Assembly: GCA_964400875.1 (NCBI GenBank)
Contig: CAYNWK010000033.1
Span: 1-34,453 of the forward strand
DNA from: CAYNWK01 sp964400875
GTDB taxonomy: Bacteria; Chloroflexota; Anaerolineae; Anaerolineales; UBA4823
Direction of reading: 5' to 3'
Length of the DNA: 34,453 nt
This document shows, piece by piece, positions 24,213 to 32,559 of the stretch. The translations under genes and the position numbers were made by a program. The notes beneath the pieces were generated by a model that saw only the letters and a list, made by a program, of their open reading frames with translations, made no database searches and was not told where the DNA came from. Numbering within the stretch: the first letter of the stretch is position 1; every line of letters starts with the position of its first letter.

Positions 24213-25244
24213 TCAAATCTTGACCGCTTTCTCGCGCGGTACGGGTCTTTTGGGTATATCTTCCAACAATCCGCCGTGGCCCATCTGGATGATATCCCTG
24301 CGGGACAGTCGGTCGCCGGCCAGCAGCGGGGGCAGGACCCAATCGATCACGTTGGTCTTGGGGCTGCGCACGCAGCCGGGCGCGCCCAGAATGGGGACTT
24401 CATCCAGGTAAGCGAGCATCAGCAGATTGCCCGGATCGACCGGAGCCCCGTAGCAGGTCACCTTACCTCCAGAGCGCTCCACAGCGCGGGGGGCGATATC
24501 GTAGCGGTCCATAATGGCCGTCTCGCCCGCCAGGATGACGATCTCCGCGCCGCCCGCCACCCTCGCCTGGATCGTTTCGGCCAGAACCCGCTCCCCGGTT
24601 TCATCCTCCAGCGGCACGAAATCTACCGAACGAAGTTCTGAACCGAGCGCCTCGAGGCGTTCCCGCAGGGCCGGCTCGAAGTCACCGATCACGCGGCTTT
24701 TGGTAAAGGGAGAACTGGATAAGATCAGGGCGGCCTTGCGCTGCCTGAGCGGGTAGAGCTGCACGACCGGACCGTCTTCGGCTGCGATTGCTTCGGCTGC
24801 GCATACAGCCATCTCCGGCAAAGCGAGCGGAATGACCTTGATCGTCGCCGCGATTTTCCGGGGCCGGACCACGGAGTGGGAGGGCAGGGTTGCCAGGCTG
24901 ATGCCTTCGTACTCGTTGATGCGGCTCAGGCGGAGGGCGTCCACGCGCAGCACGCTCCACTGCTCGGCGACCAGGTTGACCCGCCCGACGTGCGAGCCGG
25001 ACGTCCGGACGCCGTCCCCGCACACGGCTTGCGCGATGCGACCCGCGGCGGCGTCTTCGTCGATGTCTCCCGGCGCGAGCTCGGCGACGTAGACCATGGA
25101 GCGACCGATCCCGCTTAACAGCCTGACGTCGTCGCTGGTTAGCTGTTTGCCTTTGCGCAAGACGCGCATGCCCTCGGAATTCGAGACGTTATGACCTAAA
25201 ACCTTACCTTCCGCCTGGGAGACCGGAACCGGGCCAAATTTCAT
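24213..25244 (-). CDS. Molybdopterin-binding protein (MoeA/MogA-like domain)
   Basis: 343 residues. The C-terminal half (about 170-340) is a MoCF-biosynthesis-type domain: VILAGETAIMDRYDIAPRAV, GAPVDPGN and EVPILGAPGCVRSPKTN, followed by LPPLLAGD. The N-terminal half (VPVSQAEGKVLGHNV, LRKGKQLTSDDVRLL) resembles the lead-in of MoeA-like proteins. Such proteins bind molybdopterin or its adenylate and take part in molybdate insertion or cofactor transfer. Its place upstream of coxSLM fits a dedicated cofactor-loading factor. The gene ends at a strong terminator. Its ATG overlaps the stop of a 37-codon ORF by 4 bp. The exact step in Moco synthesis is not fixed by sequence. Confidence 0.85.
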   Translation of the reverse strand: MKFGPVPVSQAEGKVLGHNVSNSEGMRVLRKGKQLTSDDVRLLSGIGRSMVYVAELAPGDIDEDAAAGRIAQAVCGDGVRTSGSHVGRVNLVAEQWSVLRVDALRLSRINEYEGISLATLPSHSVVRPRKIAATIKVIPLALPEMAVCAAEAIAAEDGPVVQLYPLRQRKAALILSSSPFTKSRVIGDFEPALRERLEALGSELRSVDFVPLEDETGERVLAETIQARVAGGAEIVILAGETAIMDRYDIAPRAVERSGGKVTCYGAPVDPGNLLMLAYLDEVPILGAPGCVRSPKTNVIDWVLPPLLAGDRLSRRDIIQMGHGGLLEDIPKRPVPREKAVKI

Positions 25245-25354
25245 GCTTCGATCTGCCGGTTGACGCGTTCAAAGAACTCTTTGGTGAGTTCCTGAGATAT
25301 GCTACCTCCCAGGTATGGAGCAGCGTCGATCGTTTTCGAATTTTGATAGTTCAT
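25241..25354 (-). CDS. Possible 37-aa small protein coupled to the molybdopterin-binding gene
   Basis: An ATG at 25354 opens a 37-codon frame (MNYQNSKTIDAAPY ... FFERVNRQIEA) whose TGA overlaps the next ATG as ATGA. The 4-bp overlap is typical of translational coupling, and the composition (charged, amphipathic C-terminal helix) looks coding. A TAG three codons before the ATG bounds the frame, and AGGG lies about 13 nt upstream, which is long. It could be a real small protein, a leader peptide, or chance. I recognise no family. Confidence 0.4.
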   Translation of the reverse strand: MNYQNSKTIDAAPYLGGSISQELTKEFFERVNRQIEA

Positions 25355-25641
25355 CGGGGACAATTTCCCTGTCTACGACGTGGGTGACCCACCGGCTGGC
25401 AATTCCCGCGCCCGATCACTTGCACTAAAGATGAATCTGTTGATTTGTTCTCTAGATATCACCTCCATCCAGCGATTCGGTATTCGTTTATTTCAGCCCA
25501 TTCATTACCCCCATGGTTTGGACGCTGTCTCTTGCGCAGGGATGTTCGGAGGGAAGTTATGAGTGTCCGGAGATAATTATAACATTTAATCCGACAAGTA
25601 AGACCCATTTTTTCTTATACATGAAGAATCTCCGCAGTAAT

Positions 25642-25722
25642 AGGGGGCAAGCAGGTTACTCTCAACCCGTCCGAAGATTAGAAAATGATGAGAAAGCCTG
25701 CCGACCTGTCATTTTGCCCCCT
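25642..25722. repeat. Imperfect inverted repeat overlapping a promoter
   Basis: AGGGGGCAA (25642-25650) matches TTGCCCCCT (25714-25722) exactly in inverted order, and the adjacent GCAGGT (25651-25656) matches ACCTGT (25704-25709) with one G-U. The right arm coincides with the -35 region of the next gene. It could be an operator, a cruciform or a decayed small element. Confidence 0.5.
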
Positions 25723-25741
25723 TCTCGTACGACGTTATAAT
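25714..25741 (+). promoter_or_regulatory. Sigma70-type promoter of the DUF1801 gene
   Basis: TTGCCC (25714-25719; 4/6), 16 bp, then a perfect TATAAT (25736-25741). Transcription would start near 25748, leaving a 46-nt leader with AAGGAGA 6 nt before the ATG. Confidence 0.65.
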
Positions 25742-25793
25742 AGAACGGCAAGAAATAAGCCGTAATCCACCCATTACAGGTAAGGAGATTCAC

Positions 25794-26243
25794 ATGAACC
25801 AAGATAAGAGCGCCACCAAGAAATCCAAGGGATTCACGGCGGAGGAAAAAGCCGCAATGAAGGAGCGCGCCAAAGAGCTGAAGGCGGAAGCGCGCGCCAA
25901 GCAGGACAGGGCCGCCGGGGAAAGCGACTTGCTCGCTAAGATCGCAGAGATGTCGGAACCGGATCGCGCCATGGCCGAGCGGCTGCATGCCATCATCAAA
26001 GCCAGCGCGCCAGACCTCTCGCCGAAAACCTGGTACGGGATGCCCGCGTATGCCAAAGACGGCAAGGTCGTCTGCTTCTTCCAAAGCGCGCAGAAGTTCA
26101 ACGCCAGGTACGCGACGCTTGGCTTTAACGACTCGGCGAACCTCGACGAAGGTGCTATGTGGCCGACTGCCTTCGCGCTGAAGGAGCTGACCGCCGCTGT
26201 AGAGAAAAGGATCGAAGCGCTCGTGAAGAAAGCGGTGAGCTGA
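25794..26243 (+). CDS. DUF1801 (YdhG-like) domain protein (149 aa)
   Basis: The N-terminal 45 residues are Lys/Ala/Glu-rich and probably form a coiled coil. Residues from about 55 to 149 carry the DUF1801 fold: LHAIIKASAPDLSPKTWYGMPAYAKDG, then VCFFQSAQKFNARYATLGF and a C-terminal helix (LKELTAAVEKRIEALVKKAV). The family is small, cytosolic and of unsettled function; some members are called iron-chaperone-like. A good promoter and AAGGAGA site precede it. A hairpin with a T-run follows, so it is likely monocistronic. Confidence 0.85.
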   Translation: MNQDKSATKKSKGFTAEEKAAMKERAKELKAEARAKQDRAAGESDLLAKIAEMSEPDRAMAERLHAIIKASAPDLSPKTWYGMPAYAKDGKVVCFFQSAQKFNARYATLGFNDSANLDEGAMWPTAFALKELTAAVEKRIEALVKKAVS

Positions 26244-26296
26244 GGATAGACGGCAATATCATTGGGTCGATCCCATCCTAGTTGCGCGGACATTGA

Positions 26297-26341
26297 AGAC
26301 TCGCTCTGCATCAGCAATTGCATTGGCGAGTCTACCTTTTT
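26297..26341 (+). terminator. Terminator-like hairpin after the DUF1801 gene
   Basis: AGACTCGC (26297-26304) pairs with GCGAGTCT (26326-26333), followed by ACC and five T (26337-26341). The 21-nt loop can form a small inner TGCA stem. It lies 54 nt after the stop codon. Confidence 0.55.
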
Positions 26342-26359
26342 CAACGGGAGACCAAGCTC

Positions 26360-26719
26360 ATGAAATATTTGTTATTGATGTATGCAGATGAGTCGATTGG
26401 CTCAAATTATTCGAAGGAAGAACTCCAGGCTGCAGCGAAGACCTGGGCCGAGTTCAGAAAGGAAACGTCGGCATCCGGTGAACTGATTTCCAGCAGCGGC
26501 GTCGCCCCCGGCGCCAGCGCGACGACGGTCCGCGTCCGGAACGAAAAAACCCTGATCACCGACGGCCCCTTCGCCGAAACGCACGAGCAATTAGGCGGGT
26601 ACTTCTTGTTCGACTGCCAGGACCTCGACGAAGCCATCCGTTGGGCAGAGAAGATTCCTACCGCCAAGTACGGCTCGATTGAAATCCGTCCATTGTGGTC
26701 TCCGGAATCCAGCCGGTAA
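26360..26719 (+). CDS. YCII/DGPF domain protein (119 aa)
   Basis: The start is set at 26360 (MKYLLLMYADE) because GGGAGA is 8 nt upstream and this is the family's usual N-terminus. The protein shows the DGPF signature (LITDGPFAETHEQLGGYFLF) and the ending AIRWAEKIPTAKYGSIEIRPL, typical of YCII-related proteins. They form small ferredoxin-like dimers of unclear role. Genes of this type are regularly paired with ECF42 sigma factors, as here: the sigma gene begins one base after this stop. The pair is probably one regulatory unit. Confidence 0.9.
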   Translation: MKYLLLMYADESIGSNYSKEELQAAAKTWAEFRKETSASGELISSSGVAPGASATTVRVRNEKTLITDGPFAETHEQLGGYFLFDCQDLDEAIRWAEKIPTAKYGSIEIRPLWSPESSR

Positions 26720-26720
26720 G

Positions 26721-27950
26721 ATGAGCGCAGCGGCGCAGATCGAAGCGACCTTCCGTGAAGAGCACGGGTGTGTTATCGCTGCGCTGATCAGCCAGTTTGG
26801 AGATTTTACACTGGCGGAGGACGCGCTGCAAGATGCGCTGGTCGAGGCCCTGGAGCGCTGGGAGATCGACGGCGCGCCGCGCAACCCCGCTGCCTGGTTG
26901 CTGACCGTCGCCAAGCGACGCGCCATCGACCGCCTGAGGCGCGCCTCGACGCAAGAGCGAAAATTGGCCAGCCTGGACTTCCCCACCGTCCACGACGATC
27001 CCGATATGGACGATTCAATCCCCGACGATCGTTTGAAGTTGATGTTTACCTGCTGCCATCCTGCGCTGGCGCTAGAAGCGCAGGTCGCGCTGACGCTGCA
27101 TACGCTTGGCGGCCTGAAGACGCAAGAGGTGGCCCGAGCGTTCCTCGTCTCGGAGCCAGCCATGGCGCAGCGGCTGTCGCGAGCGCGTAAGAAGATTCGC
27201 GACGCGGGCATTCCTTACCGCGTGCCGCCTGCCGAACTGCTGCCGGAGCGTCTGGAAGCCTTGTTGGCGGTCATTTACCTGATCTTCAATGAAGGTTACG
27301 TCGCCACCAGCGGCGATTCGCTCACCCGCCAGGAACTGTCTGGAGAAGCGATCCGGCTGAGCCGCGTGCTGTTAGCGCTGCTGCCGGGCAGCGCCGAGGC
27401 GCGCGGTCTGCTGGCGCTGATGCTGCTGCATGATGCGCGGCGCGAGTCGCGGCTCAACGCGGACGGAGAACTGGTCTTGCTCGAAGAACAGGACCGGTCG
27501 CGCTGGGATCGGGCGAAAATCCAGGAGGGGATCGCGGTTCTCGACGAAGCCCTCGCGCTTGACGATCCGGGGCCTTACCAGGTACAGGCGGCGATCAGCG
27601 CGCTGCACGCTGGAGCGCCGGCAGCCGAGGCGACCGATTGGCGGCAGATCGCCGCGCTCTACGACACGTTAGCTTTGATGACTCCCTCGATGGTAGTCGA
27701 AGTGAACCGCGCGGTGGCGGTAGCGATGGCCCGGAGCCCCCAGGTGGGGTTGGAGCTGCTGCTGCGCCTCGAGGGCCAGGCGGATAGCTACTATCCTTAT
27801 CACGTGGCGCGCGCGGATCTGCTGCGCCGGACCAACCAGCGCGAGGCCGCGGCCGAAGCCTACGAGCGAGCGATCGACTTGTGCGGCAATCGCGCCGAGC
27901 GCGCTTATCTTCAGAAGCAGCTGGAACAATTGCTCAAGCTGCCGGAATAA
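26721..27950 (+). CDS. ECF42-type RNA polymerase sigma factor with C-terminal TPR extension
   Basis: 409 residues from the ATG at 26721. Sigma region 2 (about 8-75) includes FGDFTLAEDALQDALVEALERW and the DNA-reading PAAWLLTVAKRRAIDRLRR. Sigma region 4 (about 110-165) is GLKTQEVARAFLVSEPAMAQRLSRARKKIRDAG. A long helical C-terminal extension (about 180-409) contains DRSRWDRAKIQEG, MVVEVNRAVAVAMA and TPR-like helices, as in group ECF42. In this group the extension, rather than an anti-sigma factor, is needed for activity. The gene lies one base after the DGPF gene and no anti-sigma gene is visible. The likely target is the promoter of its DGPF partner. Confidence 0.92.
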   Translation: MSAAAQIEATFREEHGCVIAALISQFGDFTLAEDALQDALVEALERWEIDGAPRNPAAWLLTVAKRRAIDRLRRASTQERKLASLDFPTVHDDPDMDDSIPDDRLKLMFTCCHPALALEAQVALTLHTLGGLKTQEVARAFLVSEPAMAQRLSRARKKIRDAGIPYRVPPAELLPERLEALLAVIYLIFNEGYVATSGDSLTRQELSGEAIRLSRVLLALLPGSAEARGLLALMLLHDARRESRLNADGELVLLEEQDRSRWDRAKIQEGIAVLDEALALDDPGPYQVQAAISALHAGAPAAEATDWRQIAALYDTLALMTPSMVVEVNRAVAVAMARSPQVGLELLLRLEGQADSYYPYHVARADLLRRTNQREAAAEAYERAIDLCGNRAERAYLQKQLEQLLKLPE

Positions 27951-27962
27951 TTCAAGGATGAA

Positions 27963-28364
27963 ATGACCGTCGAGTCTGTGTTTACCATCAAGCCCATTGG
28001 GTTTGTCCGCTCGGAGCTGACGAGCCTGGAGGCCGCGCCTCGCCAAGGCGATGAAGGCGCGCCGGAAGCATGGTTGGAGCTGGCCGCCCAGGCAGCCCAG
28101 GGGCTGCTCAGCATAGCAGCCGGTGATGAACTGGTCGTGCTCACCTGGCTGCACCGGGCGCAGCGCGAGGTGCTGCAGGTGCACCCACGCGGCGATCTGG
28201 AAGCCCCGCTGAAAGGCGTGTTCGCCACTCGTTCGCCGGATCGTCCCAACCCGGTTGGCCTCCACCGGGTTGTCGTCCTTCAGGTCGTGGGGCACAGGCT
28301 GCGGGTGACGTCGATGGAGGCCATCGACGGAACGTCGATCGTGGATATCAAGCCGATCCTTTAG
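27963..28364 (+). CDS. trmO: TrmO-like tRNA t6A37 N6-methyltransferase (TsaA/UPF0066)
   Basis: 133 residues of the TrmO beta-barrel family, which uses S-adenosylmethionine to methylate N6-threonylcarbamoyladenosine at position 37 of tRNA. Family signatures are clear: KPIGFVRSE at the N-terminus, GVFATRSPDRPNPVGLHRV (85-103) and the ending IDGTSIVDIKP (121-131). E. coli TrmO is longer, with a C-terminal domain; this short form lacks it, as do many bacterial and archaeal relatives. It begins 12 nt after the sigma factor stop and ends 10 nt before the next gene, so it belongs to the same transcript. Confidence 0.88.
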   Translation: MTVESVFTIKPIGFVRSELTSLEAAPRQGDEGAPEAWLELAAQAAQGLLSIAAGDELVVLTWLHRAQREVLQVHPRGDLEAPLKGVFATRSPDRPNPVGLHRVVVLQVVGHRLRVTSMEAIDGTSIVDIKPIL

Positions 28365-28374
28365 GAGCTCACAC

Positions 28375-28815
28375 ATGACCAGTTGGGCGGTATTTGCAGA
28401 GCAGGCCCCGGAGATCGCCGCGTTTGGAGAAGCTCGTTTTCGCAGCGGCGTCGCCTACCTGGGCACGCTGCGCGCCGACGGCAGCCCGCGGGTCCATCCG
28501 GTGACCCCCATCCTTGGCGAGCAGTTATTCCTGTTCATGGAACCTACCTCGCCCAAGGGGAAGGATTTACGGCGCGATGCCCGTTATACGCTGCACTGCT
28601 CGGTTGAGGATTCGAGCGGCGGTGAGGGGGAGTTTTACGTCCGGGGCAGGGCGAGATTGACCGGCGACCCGCGGATGCGCGCCCAGGCGACGCAGGCATC
28701 GCCTTACGAACCGCAGGATCACTACATCCTGTTTGCGCTGACCGTCGAGTTTGCCTTCATGAATACGTACGTGAATGGCGAGTCTCACCCCCGCCGCTGG
28801 CGATCATCGAGTTAA
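28375..28815 (+). CDS. Pyridoxamine 5'-phosphate oxidase-fold protein
   Basis: 146 residues. FGEARFRSGVAYLGTLRADGSPRVHPVTP and the following LFLFMEPTSPKGKDLRRDARYTLHC match the split-barrel FMN-binding PNPOx-like fold. The family includes F420- or FMN-dependent reductases and heme-related proteins, so the name does not prove pyridoxine oxidase activity. GGAG lies 9 nt before the ATG. Its last 12 bases overlap the end of the convergent BTAD regulator. Confidence 0.85.
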   Translation: MTSWAVFAEQAPEIAAFGEARFRSGVAYLGTLRADGSPRVHPVTPILGEQLFLFMEPTSPKGKDLRRDARYTLHCSVEDSSGGEGEFYVRGRARLTGDPRMRAQATQASPYEPQDHYILFALTVEFAFMNTYVNGESHPRRWRSSS

Positions 28816-31800
28816 CTGAGAACTTGGGATTTCGTTTAAGACTCGCACAACCGCTGGCTGAGCCAGGAACGCAGCCCGTAGATCCTCTTCATCGCCGGCG
28901 TGGCCGACGATGTAATGGATAATTTCCCCTGCCTGCACCCGCCACGCCTCAGCCTCAACCCCATCCCCGCGCAATTCTTCTAAGTCGCCGAGCGTAGCCA
29001 GGATCTGCCAGAGGTAGAGGCGTTCTCCCTTCTCCTCGGCGGTTGTTTTGGCTTCCAGGAGGAGCTCATGAGCCGTTTCGATTTCACCCAAGGCCAAGCT
29101 TACCCTGCCTCGCAGCCACAGTTCTTCGGCCAGATAGTGCCGGAAGCCGGCCTGGCGGTAGCTCTGCAGGCGTTCTTCCAGGCGATTGAATGCGCGTTCG
29201 GGGCTTCCCAGGGCCAGCTGAAGGTATGCATCGGTGATCGCGATCCAAATGACGAAATGCGACCAGATATTATCTGGGGTGCACAGTTCCAGGGCCCGAT
29301 CCAGGATCGCCTTCCCTTCACCTAGCTTGCTGCAGGCGATCTTCACGCGGGCGATTCTATCCAGATAGCCCGACTGGAAGAATGGTGTTAAGCTGTCTTG
29401 CATCGCGTACATCTGGTCCGCCCAGAGCTCGGCCTGATCTAAAGCCCCTGCAGCTAGATAGAGAATTATCCGATAATAACATTCGGCTTGCTTCCATAGA
29501 GGATGGTCGAGAAAATTAATGGCAGCTTCGGCCTCTCTATAAGCGGTGAAAGTCTCGCCGAAATGTCCTTGCAATCGGTAAACATCGCTCATCATAGCCA
29601 GCGCGTTGCCCTCGGACATCCGGTTGCCAATCGAACGGCTCAAGCGAAGTAATTCGGATGAAGCAGCGAGCTGCTGCTCAGGTTCATCCGCAAGCTGGTA
29701 GAGGTACTGCCGCACCTCATAGGTCTCGACCAGCTTGGGCAGGTTTCCTAATTCGCGCCAGATGGTTTCGGCTTCACGGCTGGCTTCCAATGCCGAGCCC
29801 AGCTGTCTCTGGGCGAGGTACGGCCAACACAAGTGAATCAGCAAGGAACCCACTTGCTCCTTCAACCCCAACTCCCGGGCGAGGGACATGGAGGCTTCCC
29901 CGTAAGCCAGGGTAATTTGATTCTCTTCACCTCCATACAGCGCCGCGAACATCAGCCCTCCCAGCGCGGCGGCTTCCGCCTCCCGGTCGTTCAACTCCCG
30001 GGCCAGTTCCAGGGCAGCTTGACCGAAATTTCTGGCTTCGAGAGGATTGAAAACCGGGGTATGTCTGGCGTGGATGTCGCATTGGGCGATCAGCGCGGCC
30101 AGCTCCAAGGTTTGATCCTCCCGTTCGGCCGCCAGTTCGAGCATTTCCTGGTAGTTTTCCTGCGCCGCCTGGAAATTTTCGACCAGTTCCAGCGCCCGGC
30201 CCCGATTTCGATACAACCGTAGCAGGGATTTGGGGTCAATAGAATCAGATGCCTCGATCATGCGCCGGGCGGCGTCCCGCGCCCGTTCGTAATGGGCCAG
30301 GCTTTCCTGGTAAGCGTTCGCCCGCAGCGCTTCATCGCCGGCGACCACCGAGAAGCGAAAGGCCGGTTCGTCCAGCTGGGAGGCCAGCGCGTGGAAGGCG
30401 CACTCGGCTGCCGGAGCCCGGTTGGCCTCCAGGGCCAGCAGCGCCCGGCGGTGGAAAACCCGGCGGCGCGCTTCGTGGCTCTCGCCGTAGACCACTTCGC
30501 GGATGTAGTCGTGAGCCAGCGTGTAAGGCTTCCGGGCGGTGCGGTTTTCCGTAAGCAGGCGGCTGTTCAGCAGCGCCTCCACTCCCGCCAGTGCATCCAG
30601 TTCAGTGACCCCAGCCACCTTAAATAGCCGCTCGAGGCTGCACTCCCGCCCCAGAACTGCCGCCGCGAGCAGAATGTCGGCTTCTTTCTCGGAAAGACGG
30701 TCTAGTCTTGACAAGATGGCATCACGCACGCCAGGCGGTACTTGTATTTGCCCTCTAGACTTGACCTGGTTCAAGGCGACAGCAAAATCATATCCGGAAT
30801 GGCCTTCTTTCTCCGTGAATGCCAGGGTCCCCTTTGCAATCAGCATTTGCAGTAGGGCCTCGATAAAGAAGGGCAGACCTTGCGTTTCAGCCCACAACCA
30901 GTCGCCAAATGCATGGGTTTGTTCTTCATCTGCCTCCGGATAGGCCAGGCGATTCACAATCTGTTGCACGGTCGTCCCGTTCAGGGGTTCTAAGAGCAAG
31001 CGCGTCAGAGGCGCATCTCGGCCTATGTGCGCCAGCCATTCCCGCAGCGCGGCGTCAGCGGCGTAACTTTCCTGGCGCACCGCCAACAGCAGCAAAATCG
31101 GCGCGCCGCTCTCCGCCCAGCTCCGAGCAAGATAGTGGACCATATCCCGCGTATCAGCGTCCACCCACTGCATGTCATCCAGGATAAGAACGGCCGGAAC
31201 CCGCGCGGCCAGCGCGCTGCCCAACGCAGCTATCGCCGCAAACAGCCGGGAACGCACGAAGTTGGCATCGCCCGCCATCGGCGTGGGCAGGTCCGGATAG
31301 CGGGCGCGCAGTTCAGGCATCAGCTGGCTCAGTTCGGCCAGCCAGACGTCATCCAACAGGTCTTCCGGCGCGTTTTCCTGCTCCAGGCGCGCCCGCACCG
31401 CCTCGATCACCGGCTGGTAGGGCAGGCGGCCGCCTGTTTCGAAGGCGCGGCCCTGCCAGAACTCCACCCCGGGCGATTCGAGGGTGACCCAGGCTTGAAA
31501 GGCGTCGATCAACCGGGTTTTGCCCACCCCGGCCGCGCCGATCAGGCTCACCACTTGCGCGCCGCTCTCACCGGCCTGGCGAAAGGCCGTCACCAGCTGG
31601 CTGTGTTCCTCTGCCCGCCCCTCAAAAGGCAAGAACATGCCCCGGATTGCCGGGCGTGTGGTCTGTGTCTCTTCAGCCCTTTTCTGTGTCGCTGCGCCAT
31701 CCAGCGCATGCTGCACTCTGTCGTGGCTGATGTGTTCGGCCAGGTCGGCGGTTTCTCTGGATGGCTGAAGGCCGAATTCACGCTGCAGCATTTCCCGGCA

Positions 31801-32445
31801 GCGCTCGTAGGTGCCCAGCGCAGCGGGGCGGTCCCCAGCCAGCGCCTGGGCGGCCATCAGGTGGCGGTAGGCAGCTTCGCTCAGCGGGGCGCGGGCCAGC
31901 CAGCGCGCTGCCGTTTCCACGGCTGCTGCGCTCTGGTAATTGGCCAGCTGGGTTTTGGTCAGACGGTCGTAGACTGCCTCCACCTGCCTCTGGCAGGCCT
32001 CGCGCTGGATCACTGCCCAGTGATCGAATTCCGGGGCGTCAGGTAAAGAAAAGCCATCCAGGAACTCCCCCCGGTCGAGTTCCAGAATTTGCACCAGATC
32101 ATCTGGAGGCGTTTCCGGCAGGACGGCTTCGGCAAGCCAGGCCAGGTCCAGATCGATGGATCTTGGCAAGTTTAGGCCGACTTTACCAGCCTCGCTGAGG
32201 ACAACCCCTCCGACAGGCCCCAGGGATTTGCGCAGCCGGGACAGGGTCCCGCGCAGAGTAACGGCCGCATTCTGGGTTGGGCTTTCCGGCCAGAGCAGCG
32301 CCATCAGTTTCTCGCGGCTGTGCATTCCCTCCTCGACGACCAGGTAGATCAGGAGGGCCAGCACTTTACGGGTGCGAAAAGTTAACGGTTGTCGGTTAAA
32401 AGCGATCTCGGGGCTGCCCAACAAGCGGATGTTTAGCGCTGACAT
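28804..32445 (-). CDS. BTAD/AfsR-type transcriptional activator with AAA and TPR domains (1213 aa)
   Basis: The start ATG 32445 is chosen because GAGGGG lies 10 nt upstream; a GTG at 32481 without an SD would add 12 residues. Order: an OmpR-like winged helix (about 5-85: FRTRKVLALLIYLVVEEG, SREKLMALLWPES, LRGTLSRLRKSLG); a bacterial transcriptional activation domain (about 95-245); a STAND/AAA ATPase with GAAGVGKT (303-310) and LILDDMQWVD (D423/D424); then a long TPR-like region (about 640-1190). Such proteins bind direct repeats near promoters and are switched by nucleotide and by ligand or partner binding to the TPR part. It is divergent from the SnoaL-like gene, a possible target. The gene ends inside the convergent PNPOx-fold gene (12-bp overlap). 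Confidence 0.92.
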   Translation of the reverse strand: MSALNIRLLGSPEIAFNRQPLTFRTRKVLALLIYLVVEEGMHSREKLMALLWPESPTQNAAVTLRGTLSRLRKSLGPVGGVVLSEAGKVGLNLPRSIDLDLAWLAEAVLPETPPDDLVQILELDRGEFLDGFSLPDAPEFDHWAVIQREACQRQVEAVYDRLTKTQLANYQSAAAVETAARWLARAPLSEAAYRHLMAAQALAGDRPAALGTYERCREMLQREFGLQPSRETADLAEHISHDRVQHALDGAATQKRAEETQTTRPAIRGMFLPFEGRAEEHSQLVTAFRQAGESGAQVVSLIGAAGVGKTRLIDAFQAWVTLESPGVEFWQGRAFETGGRLPYQPVIEAVRARLEQENAPEDLLDDVWLAELSQLMPELRARYPDLPTPMAGDANFVRSRLFAAIAALGSALAARVPAVLILDDMQWVDADTRDMVHYLARSWAESGAPILLLLAVRQESYAADAALREWLAHIGRDAPLTRLLLEPLNGTTVQQIVNRLAYPEADEEQTHAFGDWLWAETQGLPFFIEALLQMLIAKGTLAFTEKEGHSGYDFAVALNQVKSRGQIQVPPGVRDAILSRLDRLSEKEADILLAAAVLGRECSLERLFKVAGVTELDALAGVEALLNSRLLTENRTARKPYTLAHDYIREVVYGESHEARRRVFHRRALLALEANRAPAAECAFHALASQLDEPAFRFSVVAGDEALRANAYQESLAHYERARDAARRMIEASDSIDPKSLLRLYRNRGRALELVENFQAAQENYQEMLELAAEREDQTLELAALIAQCDIHARHTPVFNPLEARNFGQAALELARELNDREAEAAALGGLMFAALYGGEENQITLAYGEASMSLARELGLKEQVGSLLIHLCWPYLAQRQLGSALEASREAETIWRELGNLPKLVETYEVRQYLYQLADEPEQQLAASSELLRLSRSIGNRMSEGNALAMMSDVYRLQGHFGETFTAYREAEAAINFLDHPLWKQAECYYRIILYLAAGALDQAELWADQMYAMQDSLTPFFQSGYLDRIARVKIACSKLGEGKAILDRALELCTPDNIWSHFVIWIAITDAYLQLALGSPERAFNRLEERLQSYRQAGFRHYLAEELWLRGRVSLALGEIETAHELLLEAKTTAEEKGERLYLWQILATLGDLEELRGDGVEAEAWRVQAGEIIHYIVGHAGDEEDLRAAFLAQPAVVRVLNEIPSSQLTR

Positions 32446-32559
32446 GTCACGCTTTCCCCTCAGAAGATCCGGTATGGTCACGTTTATGGATCGGGGTTTC
32501 TGTATTATTTAGACAATCTTTGACCAATTATAAACCCTCTAGACTGAAGGAGGAACCAG

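Larger units (their letters stand above)
25355..25793. other. 439-bp intergenic region between divergent units
   Basis: It holds the promoter for the DUF1801 gene (25714-25741), a small palindrome GTGGGTGACCCAC (25380-25392), and a long imperfect inverted repeat (25642-25722). About 25560-25640 is AT-rich. I see no gene or known RNA class here. Confidence 0.55.
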
